Counted from the stretch's first letter, positions 24,840-33,482 are shown. The stretch: 64,000 nt of DNA from Streptomyces sp. Ru71 (GCF_002920535.1 NZ_PQSS01000004.1:1-64000); one strand, 5' to 3'. A program made the numbers and translations. Notes: a model not told the origin generated them from the letters alone.

Positions 24840-24897
24840 ACTTGTCTGAGGAGTTCGCCGTTTCCACTTGTCTGAGGAGCTGAGCAGTCGCTAGCGT
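24840..24897 (+). promoter_or_regulatory. leuA leader promoter overlapped by two GntR-type operator repeats
   Basis: ACTTGTCTGAGGAG occurs at 24840-24853 and 24866-24879 (26-bp period). The first copy, extended by one T, is an imperfect palindrome (ACTtgTCtGAggAGT). A good promoter for the plus strand is TTGTCT (24868-24873), an 18-bp spacer, and TAGCGT (24892-24897), putting the start of transcription at or next to the leader ATG at 24905. The second repeat covers this -35. The first covers the ribosome-site region of the GntR gene. Confidence 0.65.
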
Positions 24898-24904
24898 ACC
24901 GATC

Positions 24905-24952
24905 ATGACGCTTCGCGGTCTCCTTCTCCTCGGCTGCCGCGGCGGGGTTTGA
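24905..24952 (+). CDS. Leucine leader peptide of leuA (attenuation)
   Basis: This is a 15-residue frame, [15 protein letters not shown], with five Leu codons, four of them consecutive. It has no Shine-Dalgarno sequence and begins about 7 nt after a -10 box, so it is probably translated from a leaderless mRNA. An 11-bp hairpin starts inside its last codons. This is the classic layout for transcription attenuation of leucine biosynthesis by charged tRNA-Leu supply, known upstream of leuA in streptomycetes. Confidence 0.8.
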   Translation: MTLRGLLLLGCRGGV

Positions 24953-24974
24953 CGCGACCGGCGCCCCGCCGCGG
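24937..24974 (+). terminator. Attenuator hairpin upstream of leuA
   Basis: CCGCGGCGGGG (24937-24947) pairs perfectly with CCCCGCCGCGG (24964-24974) around a 16-nt loop. The left arm overlaps the end of the leucine leader ORF, so ribosome position would control folding. There is no T tract. Whether it is the terminator or an antiterminator arm cannot be decided by eye. Confidence 0.6.
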
Positions 24975-25023
24975 GACGCCGTGCTGCCGGTCACCGTCCG
25001 ACCGAGCCGAAGGGCAGCCGACG

Positions 25024-26730
25024 ATGACCATCACCACCGACCGACCCCTGTGGAACCCCCAGCGTCCCAGCGGGATGCCGTACCACCGCTACCGCCCCTT
25101 CCACGAACGCGTCCGCGTCCCCGTCACCGGCCGCGCCTGGCCCGACGCCCGGCTGGAGCGGGCCCCGCTGTGGGTGCCGGTCGACCTGCGCGACGGCAAC
25201 CAGGCGCTGGCCGAGCCGATGGACACCCCGCGCAAGCGCCGCCTGTACGACCTGCAGGTCTCCATGGGCTTCAAGGAGATCGAGGTCGGCTACCCGTCGG
25301 CCAGCCGCACCGACTTCGACTTCGTCCGCCACCTGGTGACCGCCGGCGCCGTCCCGGACGACGTCACGCCCGTCGTGTTCACCCCGGCGCGCACGGACCT
25401 GATCGACCGCACCTTCGAGGCGATCGAGGGCCTGCCCCGGGCGGTGGTCCACCTGTACGTGGCGACCTCGCCGGTGTGGCGGGACGTCGTCCTGCGCCGG
25501 GACCGGGGCAAGGTGCGGCGGATCGTGCGGGAGGCCGCCGAGCTCATGGCCCGCCGGGCCGGGGACGCCCCGCACATCCGCTTCCAGTTCTCCCCCGAGA
25601 CCTACAACCTCACCGAACCCGACTTCGTGCTCGAACTGTGCGACGGCCTGACCGAGTTCTGGGACGCGTCCCCGGACCACCCCGTCACCCACAACCTGCC
25701 CGCGACCGTGGAGATCGCCACCCCCAACGTCTACGCGGACCAGATCGAGTACGTCCACCGGCACCTCGCCCGCCGCGACAGCGTCATCCTCTCCGTCCAC
25801 CCGCACAACGACCGCGGCACCGGTGTCGCCTGCGCCGAACTCGCCGTGCTCGCGGGGGCGCAGCGCGTCGAGGGCTGCCTGTTCGGCAACGGCGAGCGCA
25901 CCGGCAACGTCGACCTGGTGACCCTCGCGATGAACCTGTACGCCCAGGGCGTCGACCCGATGATCGACTTCGCCGACATCGACGCCGTACGGGAGACCGT
26001 CGAGCACTGCAACCGGCTGCCGGTGCACCCGCGCCACCCCTACGCCGGCGACCTGGTGTACACGGCGTTCTCCGGCACCCACCAGGACGCCATCAGCAAG
26101 GGCCTGGACCACCACGCCCGCACGGCCAAGGAGCTGGGCGTGCCGGAGGCGGACGCGCCGTGGGAGGTGCCGTACCTGCCGATCGACCCGGCCGACGTGG
26201 GCCGCTCCTACGAGGCGGTCATCCGGGTCAACTCCCAGTCCGGCAAGGGCGGCATGGCGTATCTGCTGCGCACCCGTCACGGCCTGGACCTGCCGGCGCG
26301 CATGCGGCCCGACTTCTCGCGGATCGTGCAGCGGGCCACCGACGACAGCGGCCGTGAGGCGACCCCCGGCGAGCTGTACGCACTGTTCCGGGGCGCCTAC
26401 CTCACCGAGGGCGAGATCCGGCTGGGGGCCTGGTCCGCCCCCGGGGACGGCACCGGCTTCGTGTGCACCCTGCACACCGGCGAGCGCGGCTACGACCTGG
26501 AGGGCACCGGCACGGGCCCGCTCACCGCGTTCGCCGACGCGCTGGCCGGCGCGGGGTACGCCGTCCAGGTGCTGGAGGTCGCCGAGCACCCGGTGGAGGC
26601 GGGCACGCTCGCCTACGCCGAGTGCCGGGTGAACGGGGTCACGGCCTGGGGCGCGGGCGAGGCCGGCTCGGCGCTCACGGCCCAGGTGCGGGCGGTGCTC
26701 TCGGCGGTGAACCGGGCGGTGGCCGGGTGA
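25024..26730 (+). CDS. leuA: 2-isopropylmalate synthase
   Basis: This 568-residue enzyme condenses acetyl-CoA with 2-oxoisovalerate in the first committed step of leucine synthesis. The catalytic barrel carries [15 protein letters not shown] near residue 58 and the metal-binding SVHPHNDRG near 258, and [21 protein letters not shown] is conserved. Residues 430-568 form the LeuA regulatory/dimer domain for leucine feedback. It belongs to the long actinobacterial type (LeuA2). The transcript starts with a Leu leader peptide and hairpin. Its stop overlaps an ABC ATPase start (GTGA). Confidence 0.95.
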   Translation: MTITTDRPLWNPQRPSGMPYHRYRPFHERVRVPVTGRAWPDARLERAPLWVPVDLRDGNQALAEPMDTPRKRRLYDLQVSMGFKEIEVGYPSASRTDFDFVRHLVTAGAVPDDVTPVVFTPARTDLIDRTFEAIEGLPRAVVHLYVATSPVWRDVVLRRDRGKVRRIVREAAELMARRAGDAPHIRFQFSPETYNLTEPDFVLELCDGLTEFWDASPDHPVTHNLPATVEIATPNVYADQIEYVHRHLARRDSVILSVHPHNDRGTGVACAELAVLAGAQRVEGCLFGNGERTGNVDLVTLAMNLYAQGVDPMIDFADIDAVRETVEHCNRLPVHPRHPYAGDLVYTAFSGTHQDAISKGLDHHARTAKELGVPEADAPWEVPYLPIDPADVGRSYEAVIRVNSQSGKGGMAYLLRTRHGLDLPARMRPDFSRIVQRATDDSGREATPGELYALFRGAYLTEGEIRLGAWSAPGDGTGFVCTLHTGERGYDLEGTGTGPLTAFADALAGAGYAVQVLEVAEHPVEAGTLAYAECRVNGVTAWGAGEAGSALTAQVRAVLSAVNRAVAG

Positions 26731-27515
26731 CGGACGTCCTGCGCGCCGAGGACGTCCACGTGGTGCGCGAGGGGCGGCCGATCCTGCGGGAGGTGTCCCT
26801 CACCGTCCGCGCGGGTGAGCACTGGGCGCTGCTCGGCGCCAACGGGGCCGGCAAGTCCACGCTGCTCAGCCTGCTCGGCGCCCGCGTCCACCCGACCCGG
26901 GGCCGGGTCGAGGTGCTGGGCCGCCGTCTGGGCCGGGTGGACCTGCGGGAGCTGCGCGCCCACGTCGGCCATGTCGACCCGCGCCACGCGCCGGCCGGGC
27001 CGCTGCGGCTGCGGGACGTGGTGCTGACGGGGCTGACGAACTCCCCGGCGCTGCTGCCCCGCGTGCGCCCGACCCTGCAGCAGGAGGCGCGCGCCGACCG
27101 GCTGCTCGCCACCCTCGGCCTGGGCGAGCTGCGCGAGGCGCGCTGGCCCACGCTCTCCCAGGGGCAGCGCGGCCGGACCCTGATCGCCCGCGCGCTGATG
27201 CCCGAGCCCCGGCTGCTGCTGCTCGACGAGCCCGCGACCGGCCTGGACCTGCCGGGCCGGGAGCAGCTCATCGAGTCCCTGGACGCACTGCGCCGCGAGC
27301 ACCCCCGGCTGGCGACGGTCCTGGTCACCCACCACCTGGAGGAGCTGCCGGGGCACACCACGCACGCCCTGCTGCTGCGCGACGGCCGCGCCCTCGCCCA
27401 GGGTCCGGCCGCGGACGTCCTCACCGGCGACCAGCTGGGCAAGTGCTTCGACCTGCCGCTGGAGCTGGAGCGGCACGGCGGCCGCTGGAGCGTACGCATC
27501 CGGCACCGGTCATGA
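26727..27515 (+). CDS. Stand-alone ABC transporter ATPase
   Basis: This 262-residue ATPase has Walker [10 protein letters not shown], the signature [15 protein letters not shown], Walker [14 protein letters not shown] and the switch His in [11 protein letters not shown]. It resembles ModF/iron-type ABC ATPases more than amino-acid uptake ATPases. No permease or binding protein is adjacent. The GTG overlaps the leuA stop by 4 nt, so it is co-translated with leucine biosynthesis. Its partner is unknown. Confidence 0.86.
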   Translation: MTDVLRAEDVHVVREGRPILREVSLTVRAGEHWALLGANGAGKSTLLSLLGARVHPTRGRVEVLGRRLGRVDLRELRAHVGHVDPRHAPAGPLRLRDVVLTGLTNSPALLPRVRPTLQQEARADRLLATLGLGELREARWPTLSQGQRGRTLIARALMPEPRLLLLDEPATGLDLPGREQLIESLDALRREHPRLATVLVTHHLEELPGHTTHALLLRDGRALAQGPAADVLTGDQLGKCFDLPLELERHGGRWSVRIRHRS

Positions 27516-27518
27516 CGA

Positions 27519-27551
27519 GGGGGCGCCCGCCGGTGACCGGCGGGCGCCCCC
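27519..27551. terminator. Hairpin terminator between the ABC ATPase and the EF-hand gene
   Basis: A perfect 15-bp stem (GGGGGCGCCCGCCGG) closes a TGA loop. It starts 3 bp after the ATPase stop and can serve both convergent genes. Confidence 0.85.
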
Positions 27552-27563
27552 TGGTGCGTCACG

Positions 27564-27776
27564 TCACTTGTTCAGGTGCGCCCAGAACTCGTCGAAGGAC
27601 AGCAGCTTGTCGCCGTTGAGGTCACGGGACTTGATGATGGCCTCGGCCACCGCCTCGGTGACGTTCCAGTCACCCTCCTGGGCCAGGGCGGTCTTGAACT
27701 CGGCGGCGGTGATGAAACCGTCACCGTCCGCGTCGATCCGCTCGAACTGCTTACGTGCTTCCTCGATGTCCGCCAC
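27564..27776 (-). CDS. Small EF-hand calcium-binding protein
   Basis: This is a 70-residue acidic protein with two EF-hand loops, DADGDGFITAAEF and DLNGDKLLSFDEF, like the CalD/CabD-type calcium-binding proteins of Streptomyces. It starts at GTG with AAGGGG about 8 nt upstream. It likely buffers or senses cytoplasmic calcium. It appears monocistronic. Confidence 0.88.
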   Translation of the reverse strand: MADIEEARKQFERIDADGDGFITAAEFKTALAQEGDWNVTEAVAEAIIKSRDLNGDKLLSFDEFWAHLNK

Positions 27777-27834
27777 CGATCCGCCCCTTTATGTCGCGTT
27801 TCTTACTCGTGCCGGCGTAGTGCCGCAGGTCAGA

Positions 27835-28749
27835 TTAACGGCCCACGCGCGCACTGAGTGCGGCGACCACCCACGCGAACTCCTCCGTGTGGGCCGACCG
27901 GCGTTCCTGTCCGTTCACGACGGCCGACAGCTCGCGGTACCGCGCGAGCCGCGCGTTGGAGACGGCCGTCAGGCGTTCCAGGACCGCCGCCGGGTCGGCG
28001 TCACCGAGCAGCCCGCGTAGCACCTCCCCGGCCTCGGGCCTCTCGGGGGCGATGCCGGCCCGCAGCGCCTCCCCGGCGAGCTGGACCAGGCGGCTCATGA
28101 ACCACAGCGACGACCCGGGCGGGACGTCGGGCCCCCGGTCCGCCGCGTTGAACTCGATCATCCGGCGCATCAGCGCGCGGAACTCCGGGTCCTGGATCAG
28201 CTCGGCGAGCTCCACCCAGGCGTCCACCTGCTCGGGCGTCGGGTCGTCGGGCAGGTCGGCAGCCGTGAACCGGAGCCGGGTGCGGATGTCCGGGTCGGCC
28301 GTGTCGAGCCCGTCGAAGACCTCCGCCATGAAGTCGTCGACGATCCGCCTGCGCTCGGCCGCCGACAGCCGCGCCAGTTTGTTCATCAGGGTCATCTCCT
28401 CCGCCGTCGAGCCACGTCGTGCCACGCTCGACAGCACCGCCCGGGTCACCTTCAGCGACCGGATCTGCGCGTCCAGCGCCGCCACGTGCGCGGCGGCCAC
28501 CTCGGCGACCGTCCGCTCCCCGGCCAGCACCTTGCGCACGTCGTCCAGGCCGAGGCCCAGCTCGCGCAGGGTGCGGATCAGCTCCAGGCGGGCGGCGGAC
28601 CCGGCGTCGTAGAGCCGGTAGCCGCCGGACGAGCGGGTCACCGGGGTCAGTACGCCCTCGTCGGACCAGTAGCGGATGGTCCGCACGGTCAGGCCCGTGG
28701 CGCGGGCCAGCTCGCCGATGGTGAACAGACCGGTGCCGTCTTCGATCAT
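27835..28749 (-). CDS. MerR-family regulator with large C-terminal effector domain
   Basis: This 304-residue protein starts with a typical MerR winged helix (FTIGELARATGLTVRTIRYWSDEGVLTPVTRSSGGYRLYD) and dimerisation helix. A 190-residue helical domain follows without the Cys ligands of metal sensors, suggesting an organic ligand. A dyad with a 18-nt spacer lies in the 49-bp gap to the divergent acetyltransferase gene. That is the usual MerR target arrangement, so it probably controls itself and that gene. Confidence 0.85.
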   Translation of the reverse strand: MIEDGTGLFTIGELARATGLTVRTIRYWSDEGVLTPVTRSSGGYRLYDAGSAARLELIRTLRELGLGLDDVRKVLAGERTVAEVAAAHVAALDAQIRSLKVTRAVLSSVARRGSTAEEMTLMNKLARLSAAERRRIVDDFMAEVFDGLDTADPDIRTRLRFTAADLPDDPTPEQVDAWVELAELIQDPEFRALMRRMIEFNAADRGPDVPPGSSLWFMSRLVQLAGEALRAGIAPERPEAGEVLRGLLGDADPAAVLERLTAVSNARLARYRELSAVVNGQERRSAHTEEFAWVVAALSARVGR

Positions 28750-28754
28750 GTGTG

Positions 28755-28786
28755 TGAGTCTGGGCCTTCCAGTGGGTGGAGACTCA
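28755..28786. promoter_or_regulatory. MerR-type dyad operator
   Basis: TGAGTCT (28755-28761) and AGACTCA (28780-28786) form a perfect 7-bp inverted repeat around 18 bp. Inside it, TTCCA-GTGGG-TGGAG is a second, imperfect dyad. The whole element fills the short divergent gap between the MerR gene and the acetyltransferase gene, and it overlaps the latter's AAGGAG site at its right end. Confidence 0.6.
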
Positions 28787-28798
28787 AGGAGCACAGCG

Positions 28799-29428
28799 GT
28801 GGAAACCTTGGCGGACATTGTCGACGCGGCGGCACGCGGCGTCTTCCCGCCGCCGGACGGCGGCACGACGGTGGTCCCGCAGGAGAACGCGCGGGACGCC
28901 GGGGTGCTGTCCTTCACCGCGCACTCGGTGATCTTCACCGACGAGGACCCGGAGTGGGTGCACGCCGCCCTGGAGGCGACGGACTGCGACCGGCTGGCGG
29001 CGACGCTGAACCCGCTCTTCCTCGCCGCGTTCCTGCGGCGCACCGGCCGCACCACGGAGACCGTCGACGCGCTGCTGGTGGGCTCCGCGCTGCCGGGCGA
29101 GCCGGAGGTGGCGTTGAAGGAGATGGCCGGCGACCACCCCCGTATCGCCTACGCCCGCCGGCGCCGCGACGAGGTGCGTGCCTGGTCGGCGGACGGCGGG
29201 GTGCTGGTGCTGGGCCGGGGCGTGGCCGGACGGCTGGAGGTGTCGGTGGAGATCGACGAGGACGCACGGCACCGGGGGCTGGGCCGGGCGCTGGTGACGG
29301 CGGCCCGGCAGCTGGCCGGGGAGCCGCTGTGGGCGCAGGTGGCGCCGGGCAACGCCCGCAGTGCGCGGGCGTTCCAGGCGGCCGGCTACCGGCAGGTCGG
29401 CGCGGAGGCGCTGCTGCGCTCCCGGTGA
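28799..29428 (+). CDS. GNAT-family N-acetyltransferase
   Basis: This 209-residue protein has a GTG start with AAGGAG 7 nt upstream. The C-terminal half shows GNAT features: LEVSVEIDEDARHRGLGRALVTAARQLAG (acetyl-CoA pyrophosphate loop) and APGNARSARAFQAAGYRQVG. The N-terminal half is less conserved. The substrate is unknown. Being divergent from a MerR gene across an operator suggests drug- or metabolite-inducible expression, for example resistance by acetylation (inference). Confidence 0.8.
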   Translation: METLADIVDAAARGVFPPPDGGTTVVPQENARDAGVLSFTAHSVIFTDEDPEWVHAALEATDCDRLAATLNPLFLAAFLRRTGRTTETVDALLVGSALPGEPEVALKEMAGDHPRIAYARRRRDEVRAWSADGGVLVLGRGVAGRLEVSVEIDEDARHRGLGRALVTAARQLAGEPLWAQVAPGNARSARAFQAAGYRQVGAEALLRSR

Positions 29429-29434
29429 GGGCGG

Positions 29435-30613
29435 TCAGCGGAAGATGCCGGTGTGCCCGAGGGAGTAGCGGCCGGGCTGCGGATAGACGGCGAGGCCGTG
29501 CGGGCCGCTGCCGACCTTGATGCGGGCGAGCTGCTCGCCGGTGCGGGTGTCGATGGCGTACACCTCGGCGTCGTAGCGCCCGGACAGCCACAGCACCTTG
29601 CCGTCGGCGGAGACGCCGCCCATGTCGGGGCTGCCGCCCTGGGGCAGGCGCCACTTCTTGGTCAGCTTGTTCCGGGTGAAGTCGAAGACGGAGACGGTGC
29701 CCTCGCCGCGGTTGGAGATGTACATCTCGCGGGAGTCGCGGCTGATGTAGAGGCCGTGGGCGCCCTTGCCGGTGGGCAGCAGCGTGGGCGTGGTGAACCT
29801 GTCGCCGTCCAGGACCCACATGCCGTCGGCCATCATGTCGGCGATGTAGAACCTCTTGCCGTCGGGTGAGATCTTGACGTCCTGCGGCATGGCGCCGTGG
29901 AACGGCAGCTTCTGCTGCCCGATCACCTTCATCGAGGCCGTGTCCACCTTCAGCAGCTCCCCGCTGAACTCGCAGGAGACGATGAAGTAGCGGCCGTCCA
30001 TGGAGTAGTCGGCGTGGTTGACGCCGTAGCAGGAGACGGGGACGGTCTTCACCGGCTTCATGGTGTGGGCGTCACGGAAGACCAGTTCCCGGTCCAGGGA
30101 GGCCATGACGACGGCGTACTTGCCGTCGGGCGTGAAGTAGAGGTTGTACGGGTCGTGCACGTCGACCGTCTTTCCGGCCTTGCCGGTGCGCGGGTCGATG
30201 GGGGTCAGGGTGTTGCCCTTGTCGTTGTTGACCCACAGGGTCTTCAGGTCCCAGGACGGCACGACGTGCTGCGGCTGGCGGCCGACCGGGATCGTCTCGG
30301 TCACCTTGTACGTCTTGGGGTCGATGACGGTGACCGTGTCCGACTCGGTGTTGGGCACGTACACCCGGGAGGGGAAGTCCTTGACCACCGGTGAGAGCTT
30401 GCCGGGGCGGTCGGCGGCGTAGACGTCCTTCGGGTCGAGGACGGGCGGCATGCCGGGCAGGCCGGGCACGGTGTTCTGCTTCCTGGCCGGGGCGGGCAGG
30501 GCCGCCTCGGTGGTCTCGGCGGCGGTGTGCCCCTTGCCCGGGCTGCCGCAGGCGGCGAGGACGGCGAGCGCGGCGCCGGCGATCAGGGTGCGGGTCGTTC
30601 GCTTCAGGTGCAT
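29435..30613 (-). CDS. YVTN-family beta-propeller lipoprotein
   Basis: This 392-residue protein has a lipoprotein signal (ALAVLAACG, lipobox Cys at residue 22) followed by repeated YVTN/NHL-type blades such as RVYVPNTESDTVTVIDPKTYKVTETIPVG and MYISNRGEGTVSVFDFTRN. It would be an extracytoplasmic propeller attached to the membrane. Its ATG overlaps the stop of the deacetylase-like gene by 1 nt, so the two are co-expressed. Its binding partner is unknown; cell-surface scaffold or redox roles are both possible. It converges on the acetyltransferase with a 6-bp gap. Confidence 0.85.
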   Translation of the reverse strand: MHLKRTTRTLIAGAALAVLAACGSPGKGHTAAETTEAALPAPARKQNTVPGLPGMPPVLDPKDVYAADRPGKLSPVVKDFPSRVYVPNTESDTVTVIDPKTYKVTETIPVGRQPQHVVPSWDLKTLWVNNDKGNTLTPIDPRTGKAGKTVDVHDPYNLYFTPDGKYAVVMASLDRELVFRDAHTMKPVKTVPVSCYGVNHADYSMDGRYFIVSCEFSGELLKVDTASMKVIGQQKLPFHGAMPQDVKISPDGKRFYIADMMADGMWVLDGDRFTTPTLLPTGKGAHGLYISRDSREMYISNRGEGTVSVFDFTRNKLTKKWRLPQGGSPDMGGVSADGKVLWLSGRYDAEVYAIDTRTGEQLARIKVGSGPHGLAVYPQPGRYSLGHTGIFR

Positions 30614-31386
30614 CAGCCGATCAGCTCCGTGGTGGTGACCGCGCGCAGGCGGCGACGGTCGAGTTCTTCCAGTACGGCGGGGAGCGCGGCGACCGTGTCC
30701 CGGTAGCCGAAGTGCAGGCTCACCACGGAGCCGGCGCGGACCTCGCCGAGGACCTTGCGGGCGACGGCGGCGGCGCCGGGCGCGGTGTAGTCGAGGGAGT
30801 CGACGTCGTAGGACAGGACGTGCGGGTAGCCGGCCTCGGCGGCGAGGCGGGTGACGAGCGCGGAGGCGCGCGGGGCGCGGGAGGGGCGGAACCAGGTGCC
30901 GATGGAGCCGGTGAGCTTCCTCAGCCGGTCGGCGCAGCCGGTGATCTCGGCGCGCGCCTCGGCTTCCGGCATCGCGTTGATGTCCACGTGGCGCTGGGTG
31001 TGGTTGCCGAGGTCGTGGCCGCCGTCGAGGATGCGGCGGGCCAGCTCCGGGTGCTGGTCGAGCCAGGTGCCGACGGCGAGGACGGTGAGGCGGGCGCCGT
31101 GCCGTTCGGCCTCGGTGAGCAGCGCGCGGGCGGTCGCGGGATCGCCCTGTCCGTGGAAGGTGAGGGCGACGCGGGGCCGGGTGCGGGGGCCATGGCCGAT
31201 CTGGGCGGGCTGGTTGGGGTAGGCGCGGGGGGCCGGGGCCGCCTGCGGCGAGCGGGCGGCGCTCTCGGGGTGGGCCGCGACGGGCCGGACGGCGGCACCG
31301 TGCGCGGAGCAGGCGGGGGTGAGCGCGGTCCCGGCGAGAAGTCCGGTGCCGGCGCGCAGGGCCGTGCGGCGGTCGGGTACGGTCAC
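30613..31386 (-). CDS. Secreted polysaccharide deacetylase-like protein with altered catalytic motif
   Basis: This 257-residue protein has a GTG start and an N-terminal export signal ending around TPACSAHG. The NodB-type core is recognisable: the zinc motif HDLGNHTQRHVDIN (H..xxH) and WFRPSRAPRAS are intact. The usual TFDDGP motif reads TFHGQGDP, so the catalytic Asp-Asp pair is replaced by His-Gly. It may be a variant enzyme or a carbohydrate-binding pseudoenzyme. It is transcribed with the downstream propeller lipoprotein (1-nt overlap). Confidence 0.8.
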   Translation of the reverse strand: MTVPDRRTALRAGTGLLAGTALTPACSAHGAAVRPVAAHPESAARSPQAAPAPRAYPNQPAQIGHGPRTRPRVALTFHGQGDPATARALLTEAERHGARLTVLAVGTWLDQHPELARRILDGGHDLGNHTQRHVDINAMPEAEARAEITGCADRLRKLTGSIGTWFRPSRAPRASALVTRLAAEAGYPHVLSYDVDSLDYTAPGAAAVARKVLGEVRAGSVVSLHFGYRDTVAALPAVLEELDRRRLRAVTTTELIG

Positions 31387-31544
31387 CCGACCATTTAAAG
31401 GGCGAAGTGTCGCAAATAGGGCTATTCACCCGGTCGCCGCACCCAGCGCGGGTCGCTGTCCTGCGAGGAGCGGCGTGTTCCGGCCGTCGGGCGCGGGTAC
31501 ATCGTTCGGGCCATGGCCGGACACCGCGTCGCCGGGAGGGCCGC

Positions 31545-31799
31545 ATGCGCCGTGCACCCCGCGCCCTGGCCAGGACCCGTGTGATCGGAGCCCTGGTCAC
31601 CCTGGCCCTCGCCGTCGCTGAGATCCCCTTGGCCGCACTGGCGTTCCGGGAGCACAAGCTGTGGGCGTACGGCCTCTTCGAGCTGCTGCTCGTCGCGGGG
31701 GTGGTGAGCCTCGCCATGACCGTCCTCGGCGACGACGACGATCCTCCGGGCCCTGGCGGCGACTACCAGGGCGACGGCGGAGTGGGCCTCGGCATCTGA
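31545..31799 (+). CDS. Small membrane protein of unknown function
   Basis: This is an 84-residue frame behind GGGAGGG. It has a basic N-terminus (MRRAPRALARTR), two hydrophobic segments (VIGALVTLALAVAEIPLAALAF and GLFELLLVAGVVSLAMTVL) and an acidic, Gly-rich cytoplasmic-type tail (GDDDDPPGPGGDYQGDGG). I do not recognise the family. Spacing, ribosome site and composition support a real gene. Confidence 0.6.
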   Translation: MRRAPRALARTRVIGALVTLALAVAEIPLAALAFREHKLWAYGLFELLLVAGVVSLAMTVLGDDDDPPGPGGDYQGDGGVGLGI

Positions 31800-31821
31800 A
31801 CCGCCGGCCGGCCCCGCCGGC

Positions 31822-32328
31822 TCAGCGGTCGCCCACCCGCATCTCGAACCAGGTCGTCTTGCCCCGGGGCAGCAGGTCCACGCCCCAGCGGTCGGCGATC
31901 CGGTCGACCAGGAACAGGCCCCGGCCGCTGATGTCCATCTCACGGACCGGCATCAGACAGGGCAGCCCCCGGGAGGGGTCGCGGACCTCGACGCGGATGC
32001 GACCGCGCGGCCGGCGCATCCGGAGGCCGAAGACGCGGGCGCCGGTGTGCCGGACGGCGTTGCCGACGAGTTCGGAGACGAGCAGGACGGCGTCCTCGGT
32101 GAGCTTGGGGGTCAGGCCCCAGTGGCGCAGGATCACCACCTGGGTCAGCCGGCGCGCGGTGGCCGCGGACTCGGGGCGGGACGGCAGCGGCACATCGTGT
32201 TCCGCCGGATTGCCGAACAACTCCAGCGCCTTGAGCGCCCGTTCGTCCTCCACCGCGGGCGACCAGCGCGCCGCCGCCACAGCACGGCCGTGTCCCCGCG
32301 GCTGCTCGATGCCCTCCAGCCCCGCCAT
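31822..32328 (-). CDS. HATPase-domain anti-sigma-like regulator
   Basis: This 168-residue protein has the HATPase_c_2 motifs EDAVLLVSELVGNAVRHTGARVF (N box) and DISGRGLFLVDRIADRWGVD (G box). It is a second member, in this window, of the RsbW-like class abundant in Streptomyces. The ATG at 32328 was chosen over longer frames because upstream residues are low complexity; the ribosome site is weak. No partner gene is adjacent. Confidence 0.75.
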   Translation of the reverse strand: MAGLEGIEQPRGHGRAVAAARWSPAVEDERALKALELFGNPAEHDVPLPSRPESAATARRLTQVVILRHWGLTPKLTEDAVLLVSELVGNAVRHTGARVFGLRMRRPRGRIRVEVRDPSRGLPCLMPVREMDISGRGLFLVDRIADRWGVDLLPRGKTTWFEMRVGDR

Positions 32329-32513
32329 GCCCCCATCATGGCCGTCCGCAGGGGACTTGGGGGGCGTTCTGCTGGAATACGCCCCCCGGACGCCCCCGTT
32401 CCACGCCTTTCGGACGTCATATGCGGCTGGCATTTCGGGGCTTACCGCAGCCTGGCTGACCTGGGACGACGGCTCGACCGGAGGCAATCGACAGGCTCCC
32501 TCGACGCAACAGG

Positions 32514-32530
32514 CTTAAGGTCGCCTTAAG
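32514..32530. promoter_or_regulatory. CTTAAGG-TCG-CCTTAAG palindrome
   Basis: This is a perfect 7-bp inverted repeat with a 3-bp spacer. It is markedly AT-rich for this genome and sits in the 274-bp intergenic region (32329-32602) that holds no gene. It lies about 186 bp upstream of the HATPase gene and downstream of the enoyl-CoA hydratase. I infer an operator or promoter element, with no recognised regulator. Confidence 0.4.
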
Positions 32531-32602
32531 GCTCCCATAAACCGCTCCATCGAGGGACACCACATCGGACGGAACGTCAATTGCAGGTGGACGGCGGCCG
32601 GT

Positions 32603-33370
32603 TCAGAGGAACTTCGCCTTGCCCGGGCCCTCCTCCACGAAGCTCTTCATGCCCCGCTCGCGGTCCTCCGTGGCGAACAGGCCCGCGAACCAGTTGCGCT
32701 CGACCGCCAGGCCCGTGTCGATGTCGGTCTCCAGACCGGTGTCGATGGACTCCTTCGCCGCGCGCAGCGCGATCGCCGGACCCTGGGCCAGCTTCGCCGC
32801 CCACGCGTGCGCCTCGGCGTACACCTCGGCGGCGGGCACCACCCGGTCGACCAGGCCGAGCGTCAGCGCCTCGTCGGCCTTGACCATGCGGCCGGTGAAG
32901 ATGAGGTCCTTGGCCTTGGACGGGCCGATCAGCCGGGACAGGCGCTGGGTGCCGCCGGCGCCCGGGATCAGGCCGAGCAGGATCTCCGGCTGCCCGAGCT
33001 TGGCGTTGTCGCCGGCGATGCGGTAGTCGGCGCACAGCGCCAGCTCGCACCCGCCGCCGAGGGCGTAGCCGGTGACCGCGGCGACCACCGGCTTGGGGAT
33101 GCGGGCGACGGCCGTGAACGCGTCCTGCAGGCCGCGGGCGCGCAGGACCATCGCCGTGTGGTCCATGGCCTGCATCTCCTTGATGTCCGCGCCCGCCGCG
33201 AACACCTTCTCGCCGCCGTACACAACGACCGCGCGCACGTCGTCGCGGCGGCCGGCCTCCTCGGCGAGTTCCTTGAGCCTGTCCTGCGTGGCGACGTCCA
33301 GCGCGTTCATGGGCGGGCGGTCCAGGCGCAGCGTGCCGACGCCTTCGGCGACTTCGAGATGTACGGTCAT
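32603..33370 (-). CDS. Enoyl-CoA hydratase/isomerase
   Basis: This is a 255-residue crotonase-family protein with oxyanion-hole segments VFAAGADIKEMQ and GYALGGGCELALCADYRIA. Both hydratase glutamates are present, in GGGCELA and GQPEILLGLIPGAGGTQRL, so it should hydrate 2-enoyl-CoA in beta-oxidation. It is monocistronic with its own upstream region. The physiological substrate is not predictable from sequence. Confidence 0.9.
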   Translation of the reverse strand: MTVHLEVAEGVGTLRLDRPPMNALDVATQDRLKELAEEAGRRDDVRAVVVYGGEKVFAAGADIKEMQAMDHTAMVLRARGLQDAFTAVARIPKPVVAAVTGYALGGGCELALCADYRIAGDNAKLGQPEILLGLIPGAGGTQRLSRLIGPSKAKDLIFTGRMVKADEALTLGLVDRVVPAAEVYAEAHAWAAKLAQGPAIALRAAKESIDTGLETDIDTGLAVERNWFAGLFATEDRERGMKSFVEEGPGKAKFL

Positions 33371-33482
33371 GCCAGCAGGTTAACGGGGACTAACGGCTAC
33401 GGATCGAGTGCGCTCGCTCACACCCGGCCGGGGGTCTGGGGGTTGCCCCCCCAGGCAGGCACAGCACCACCACTGACGACAT

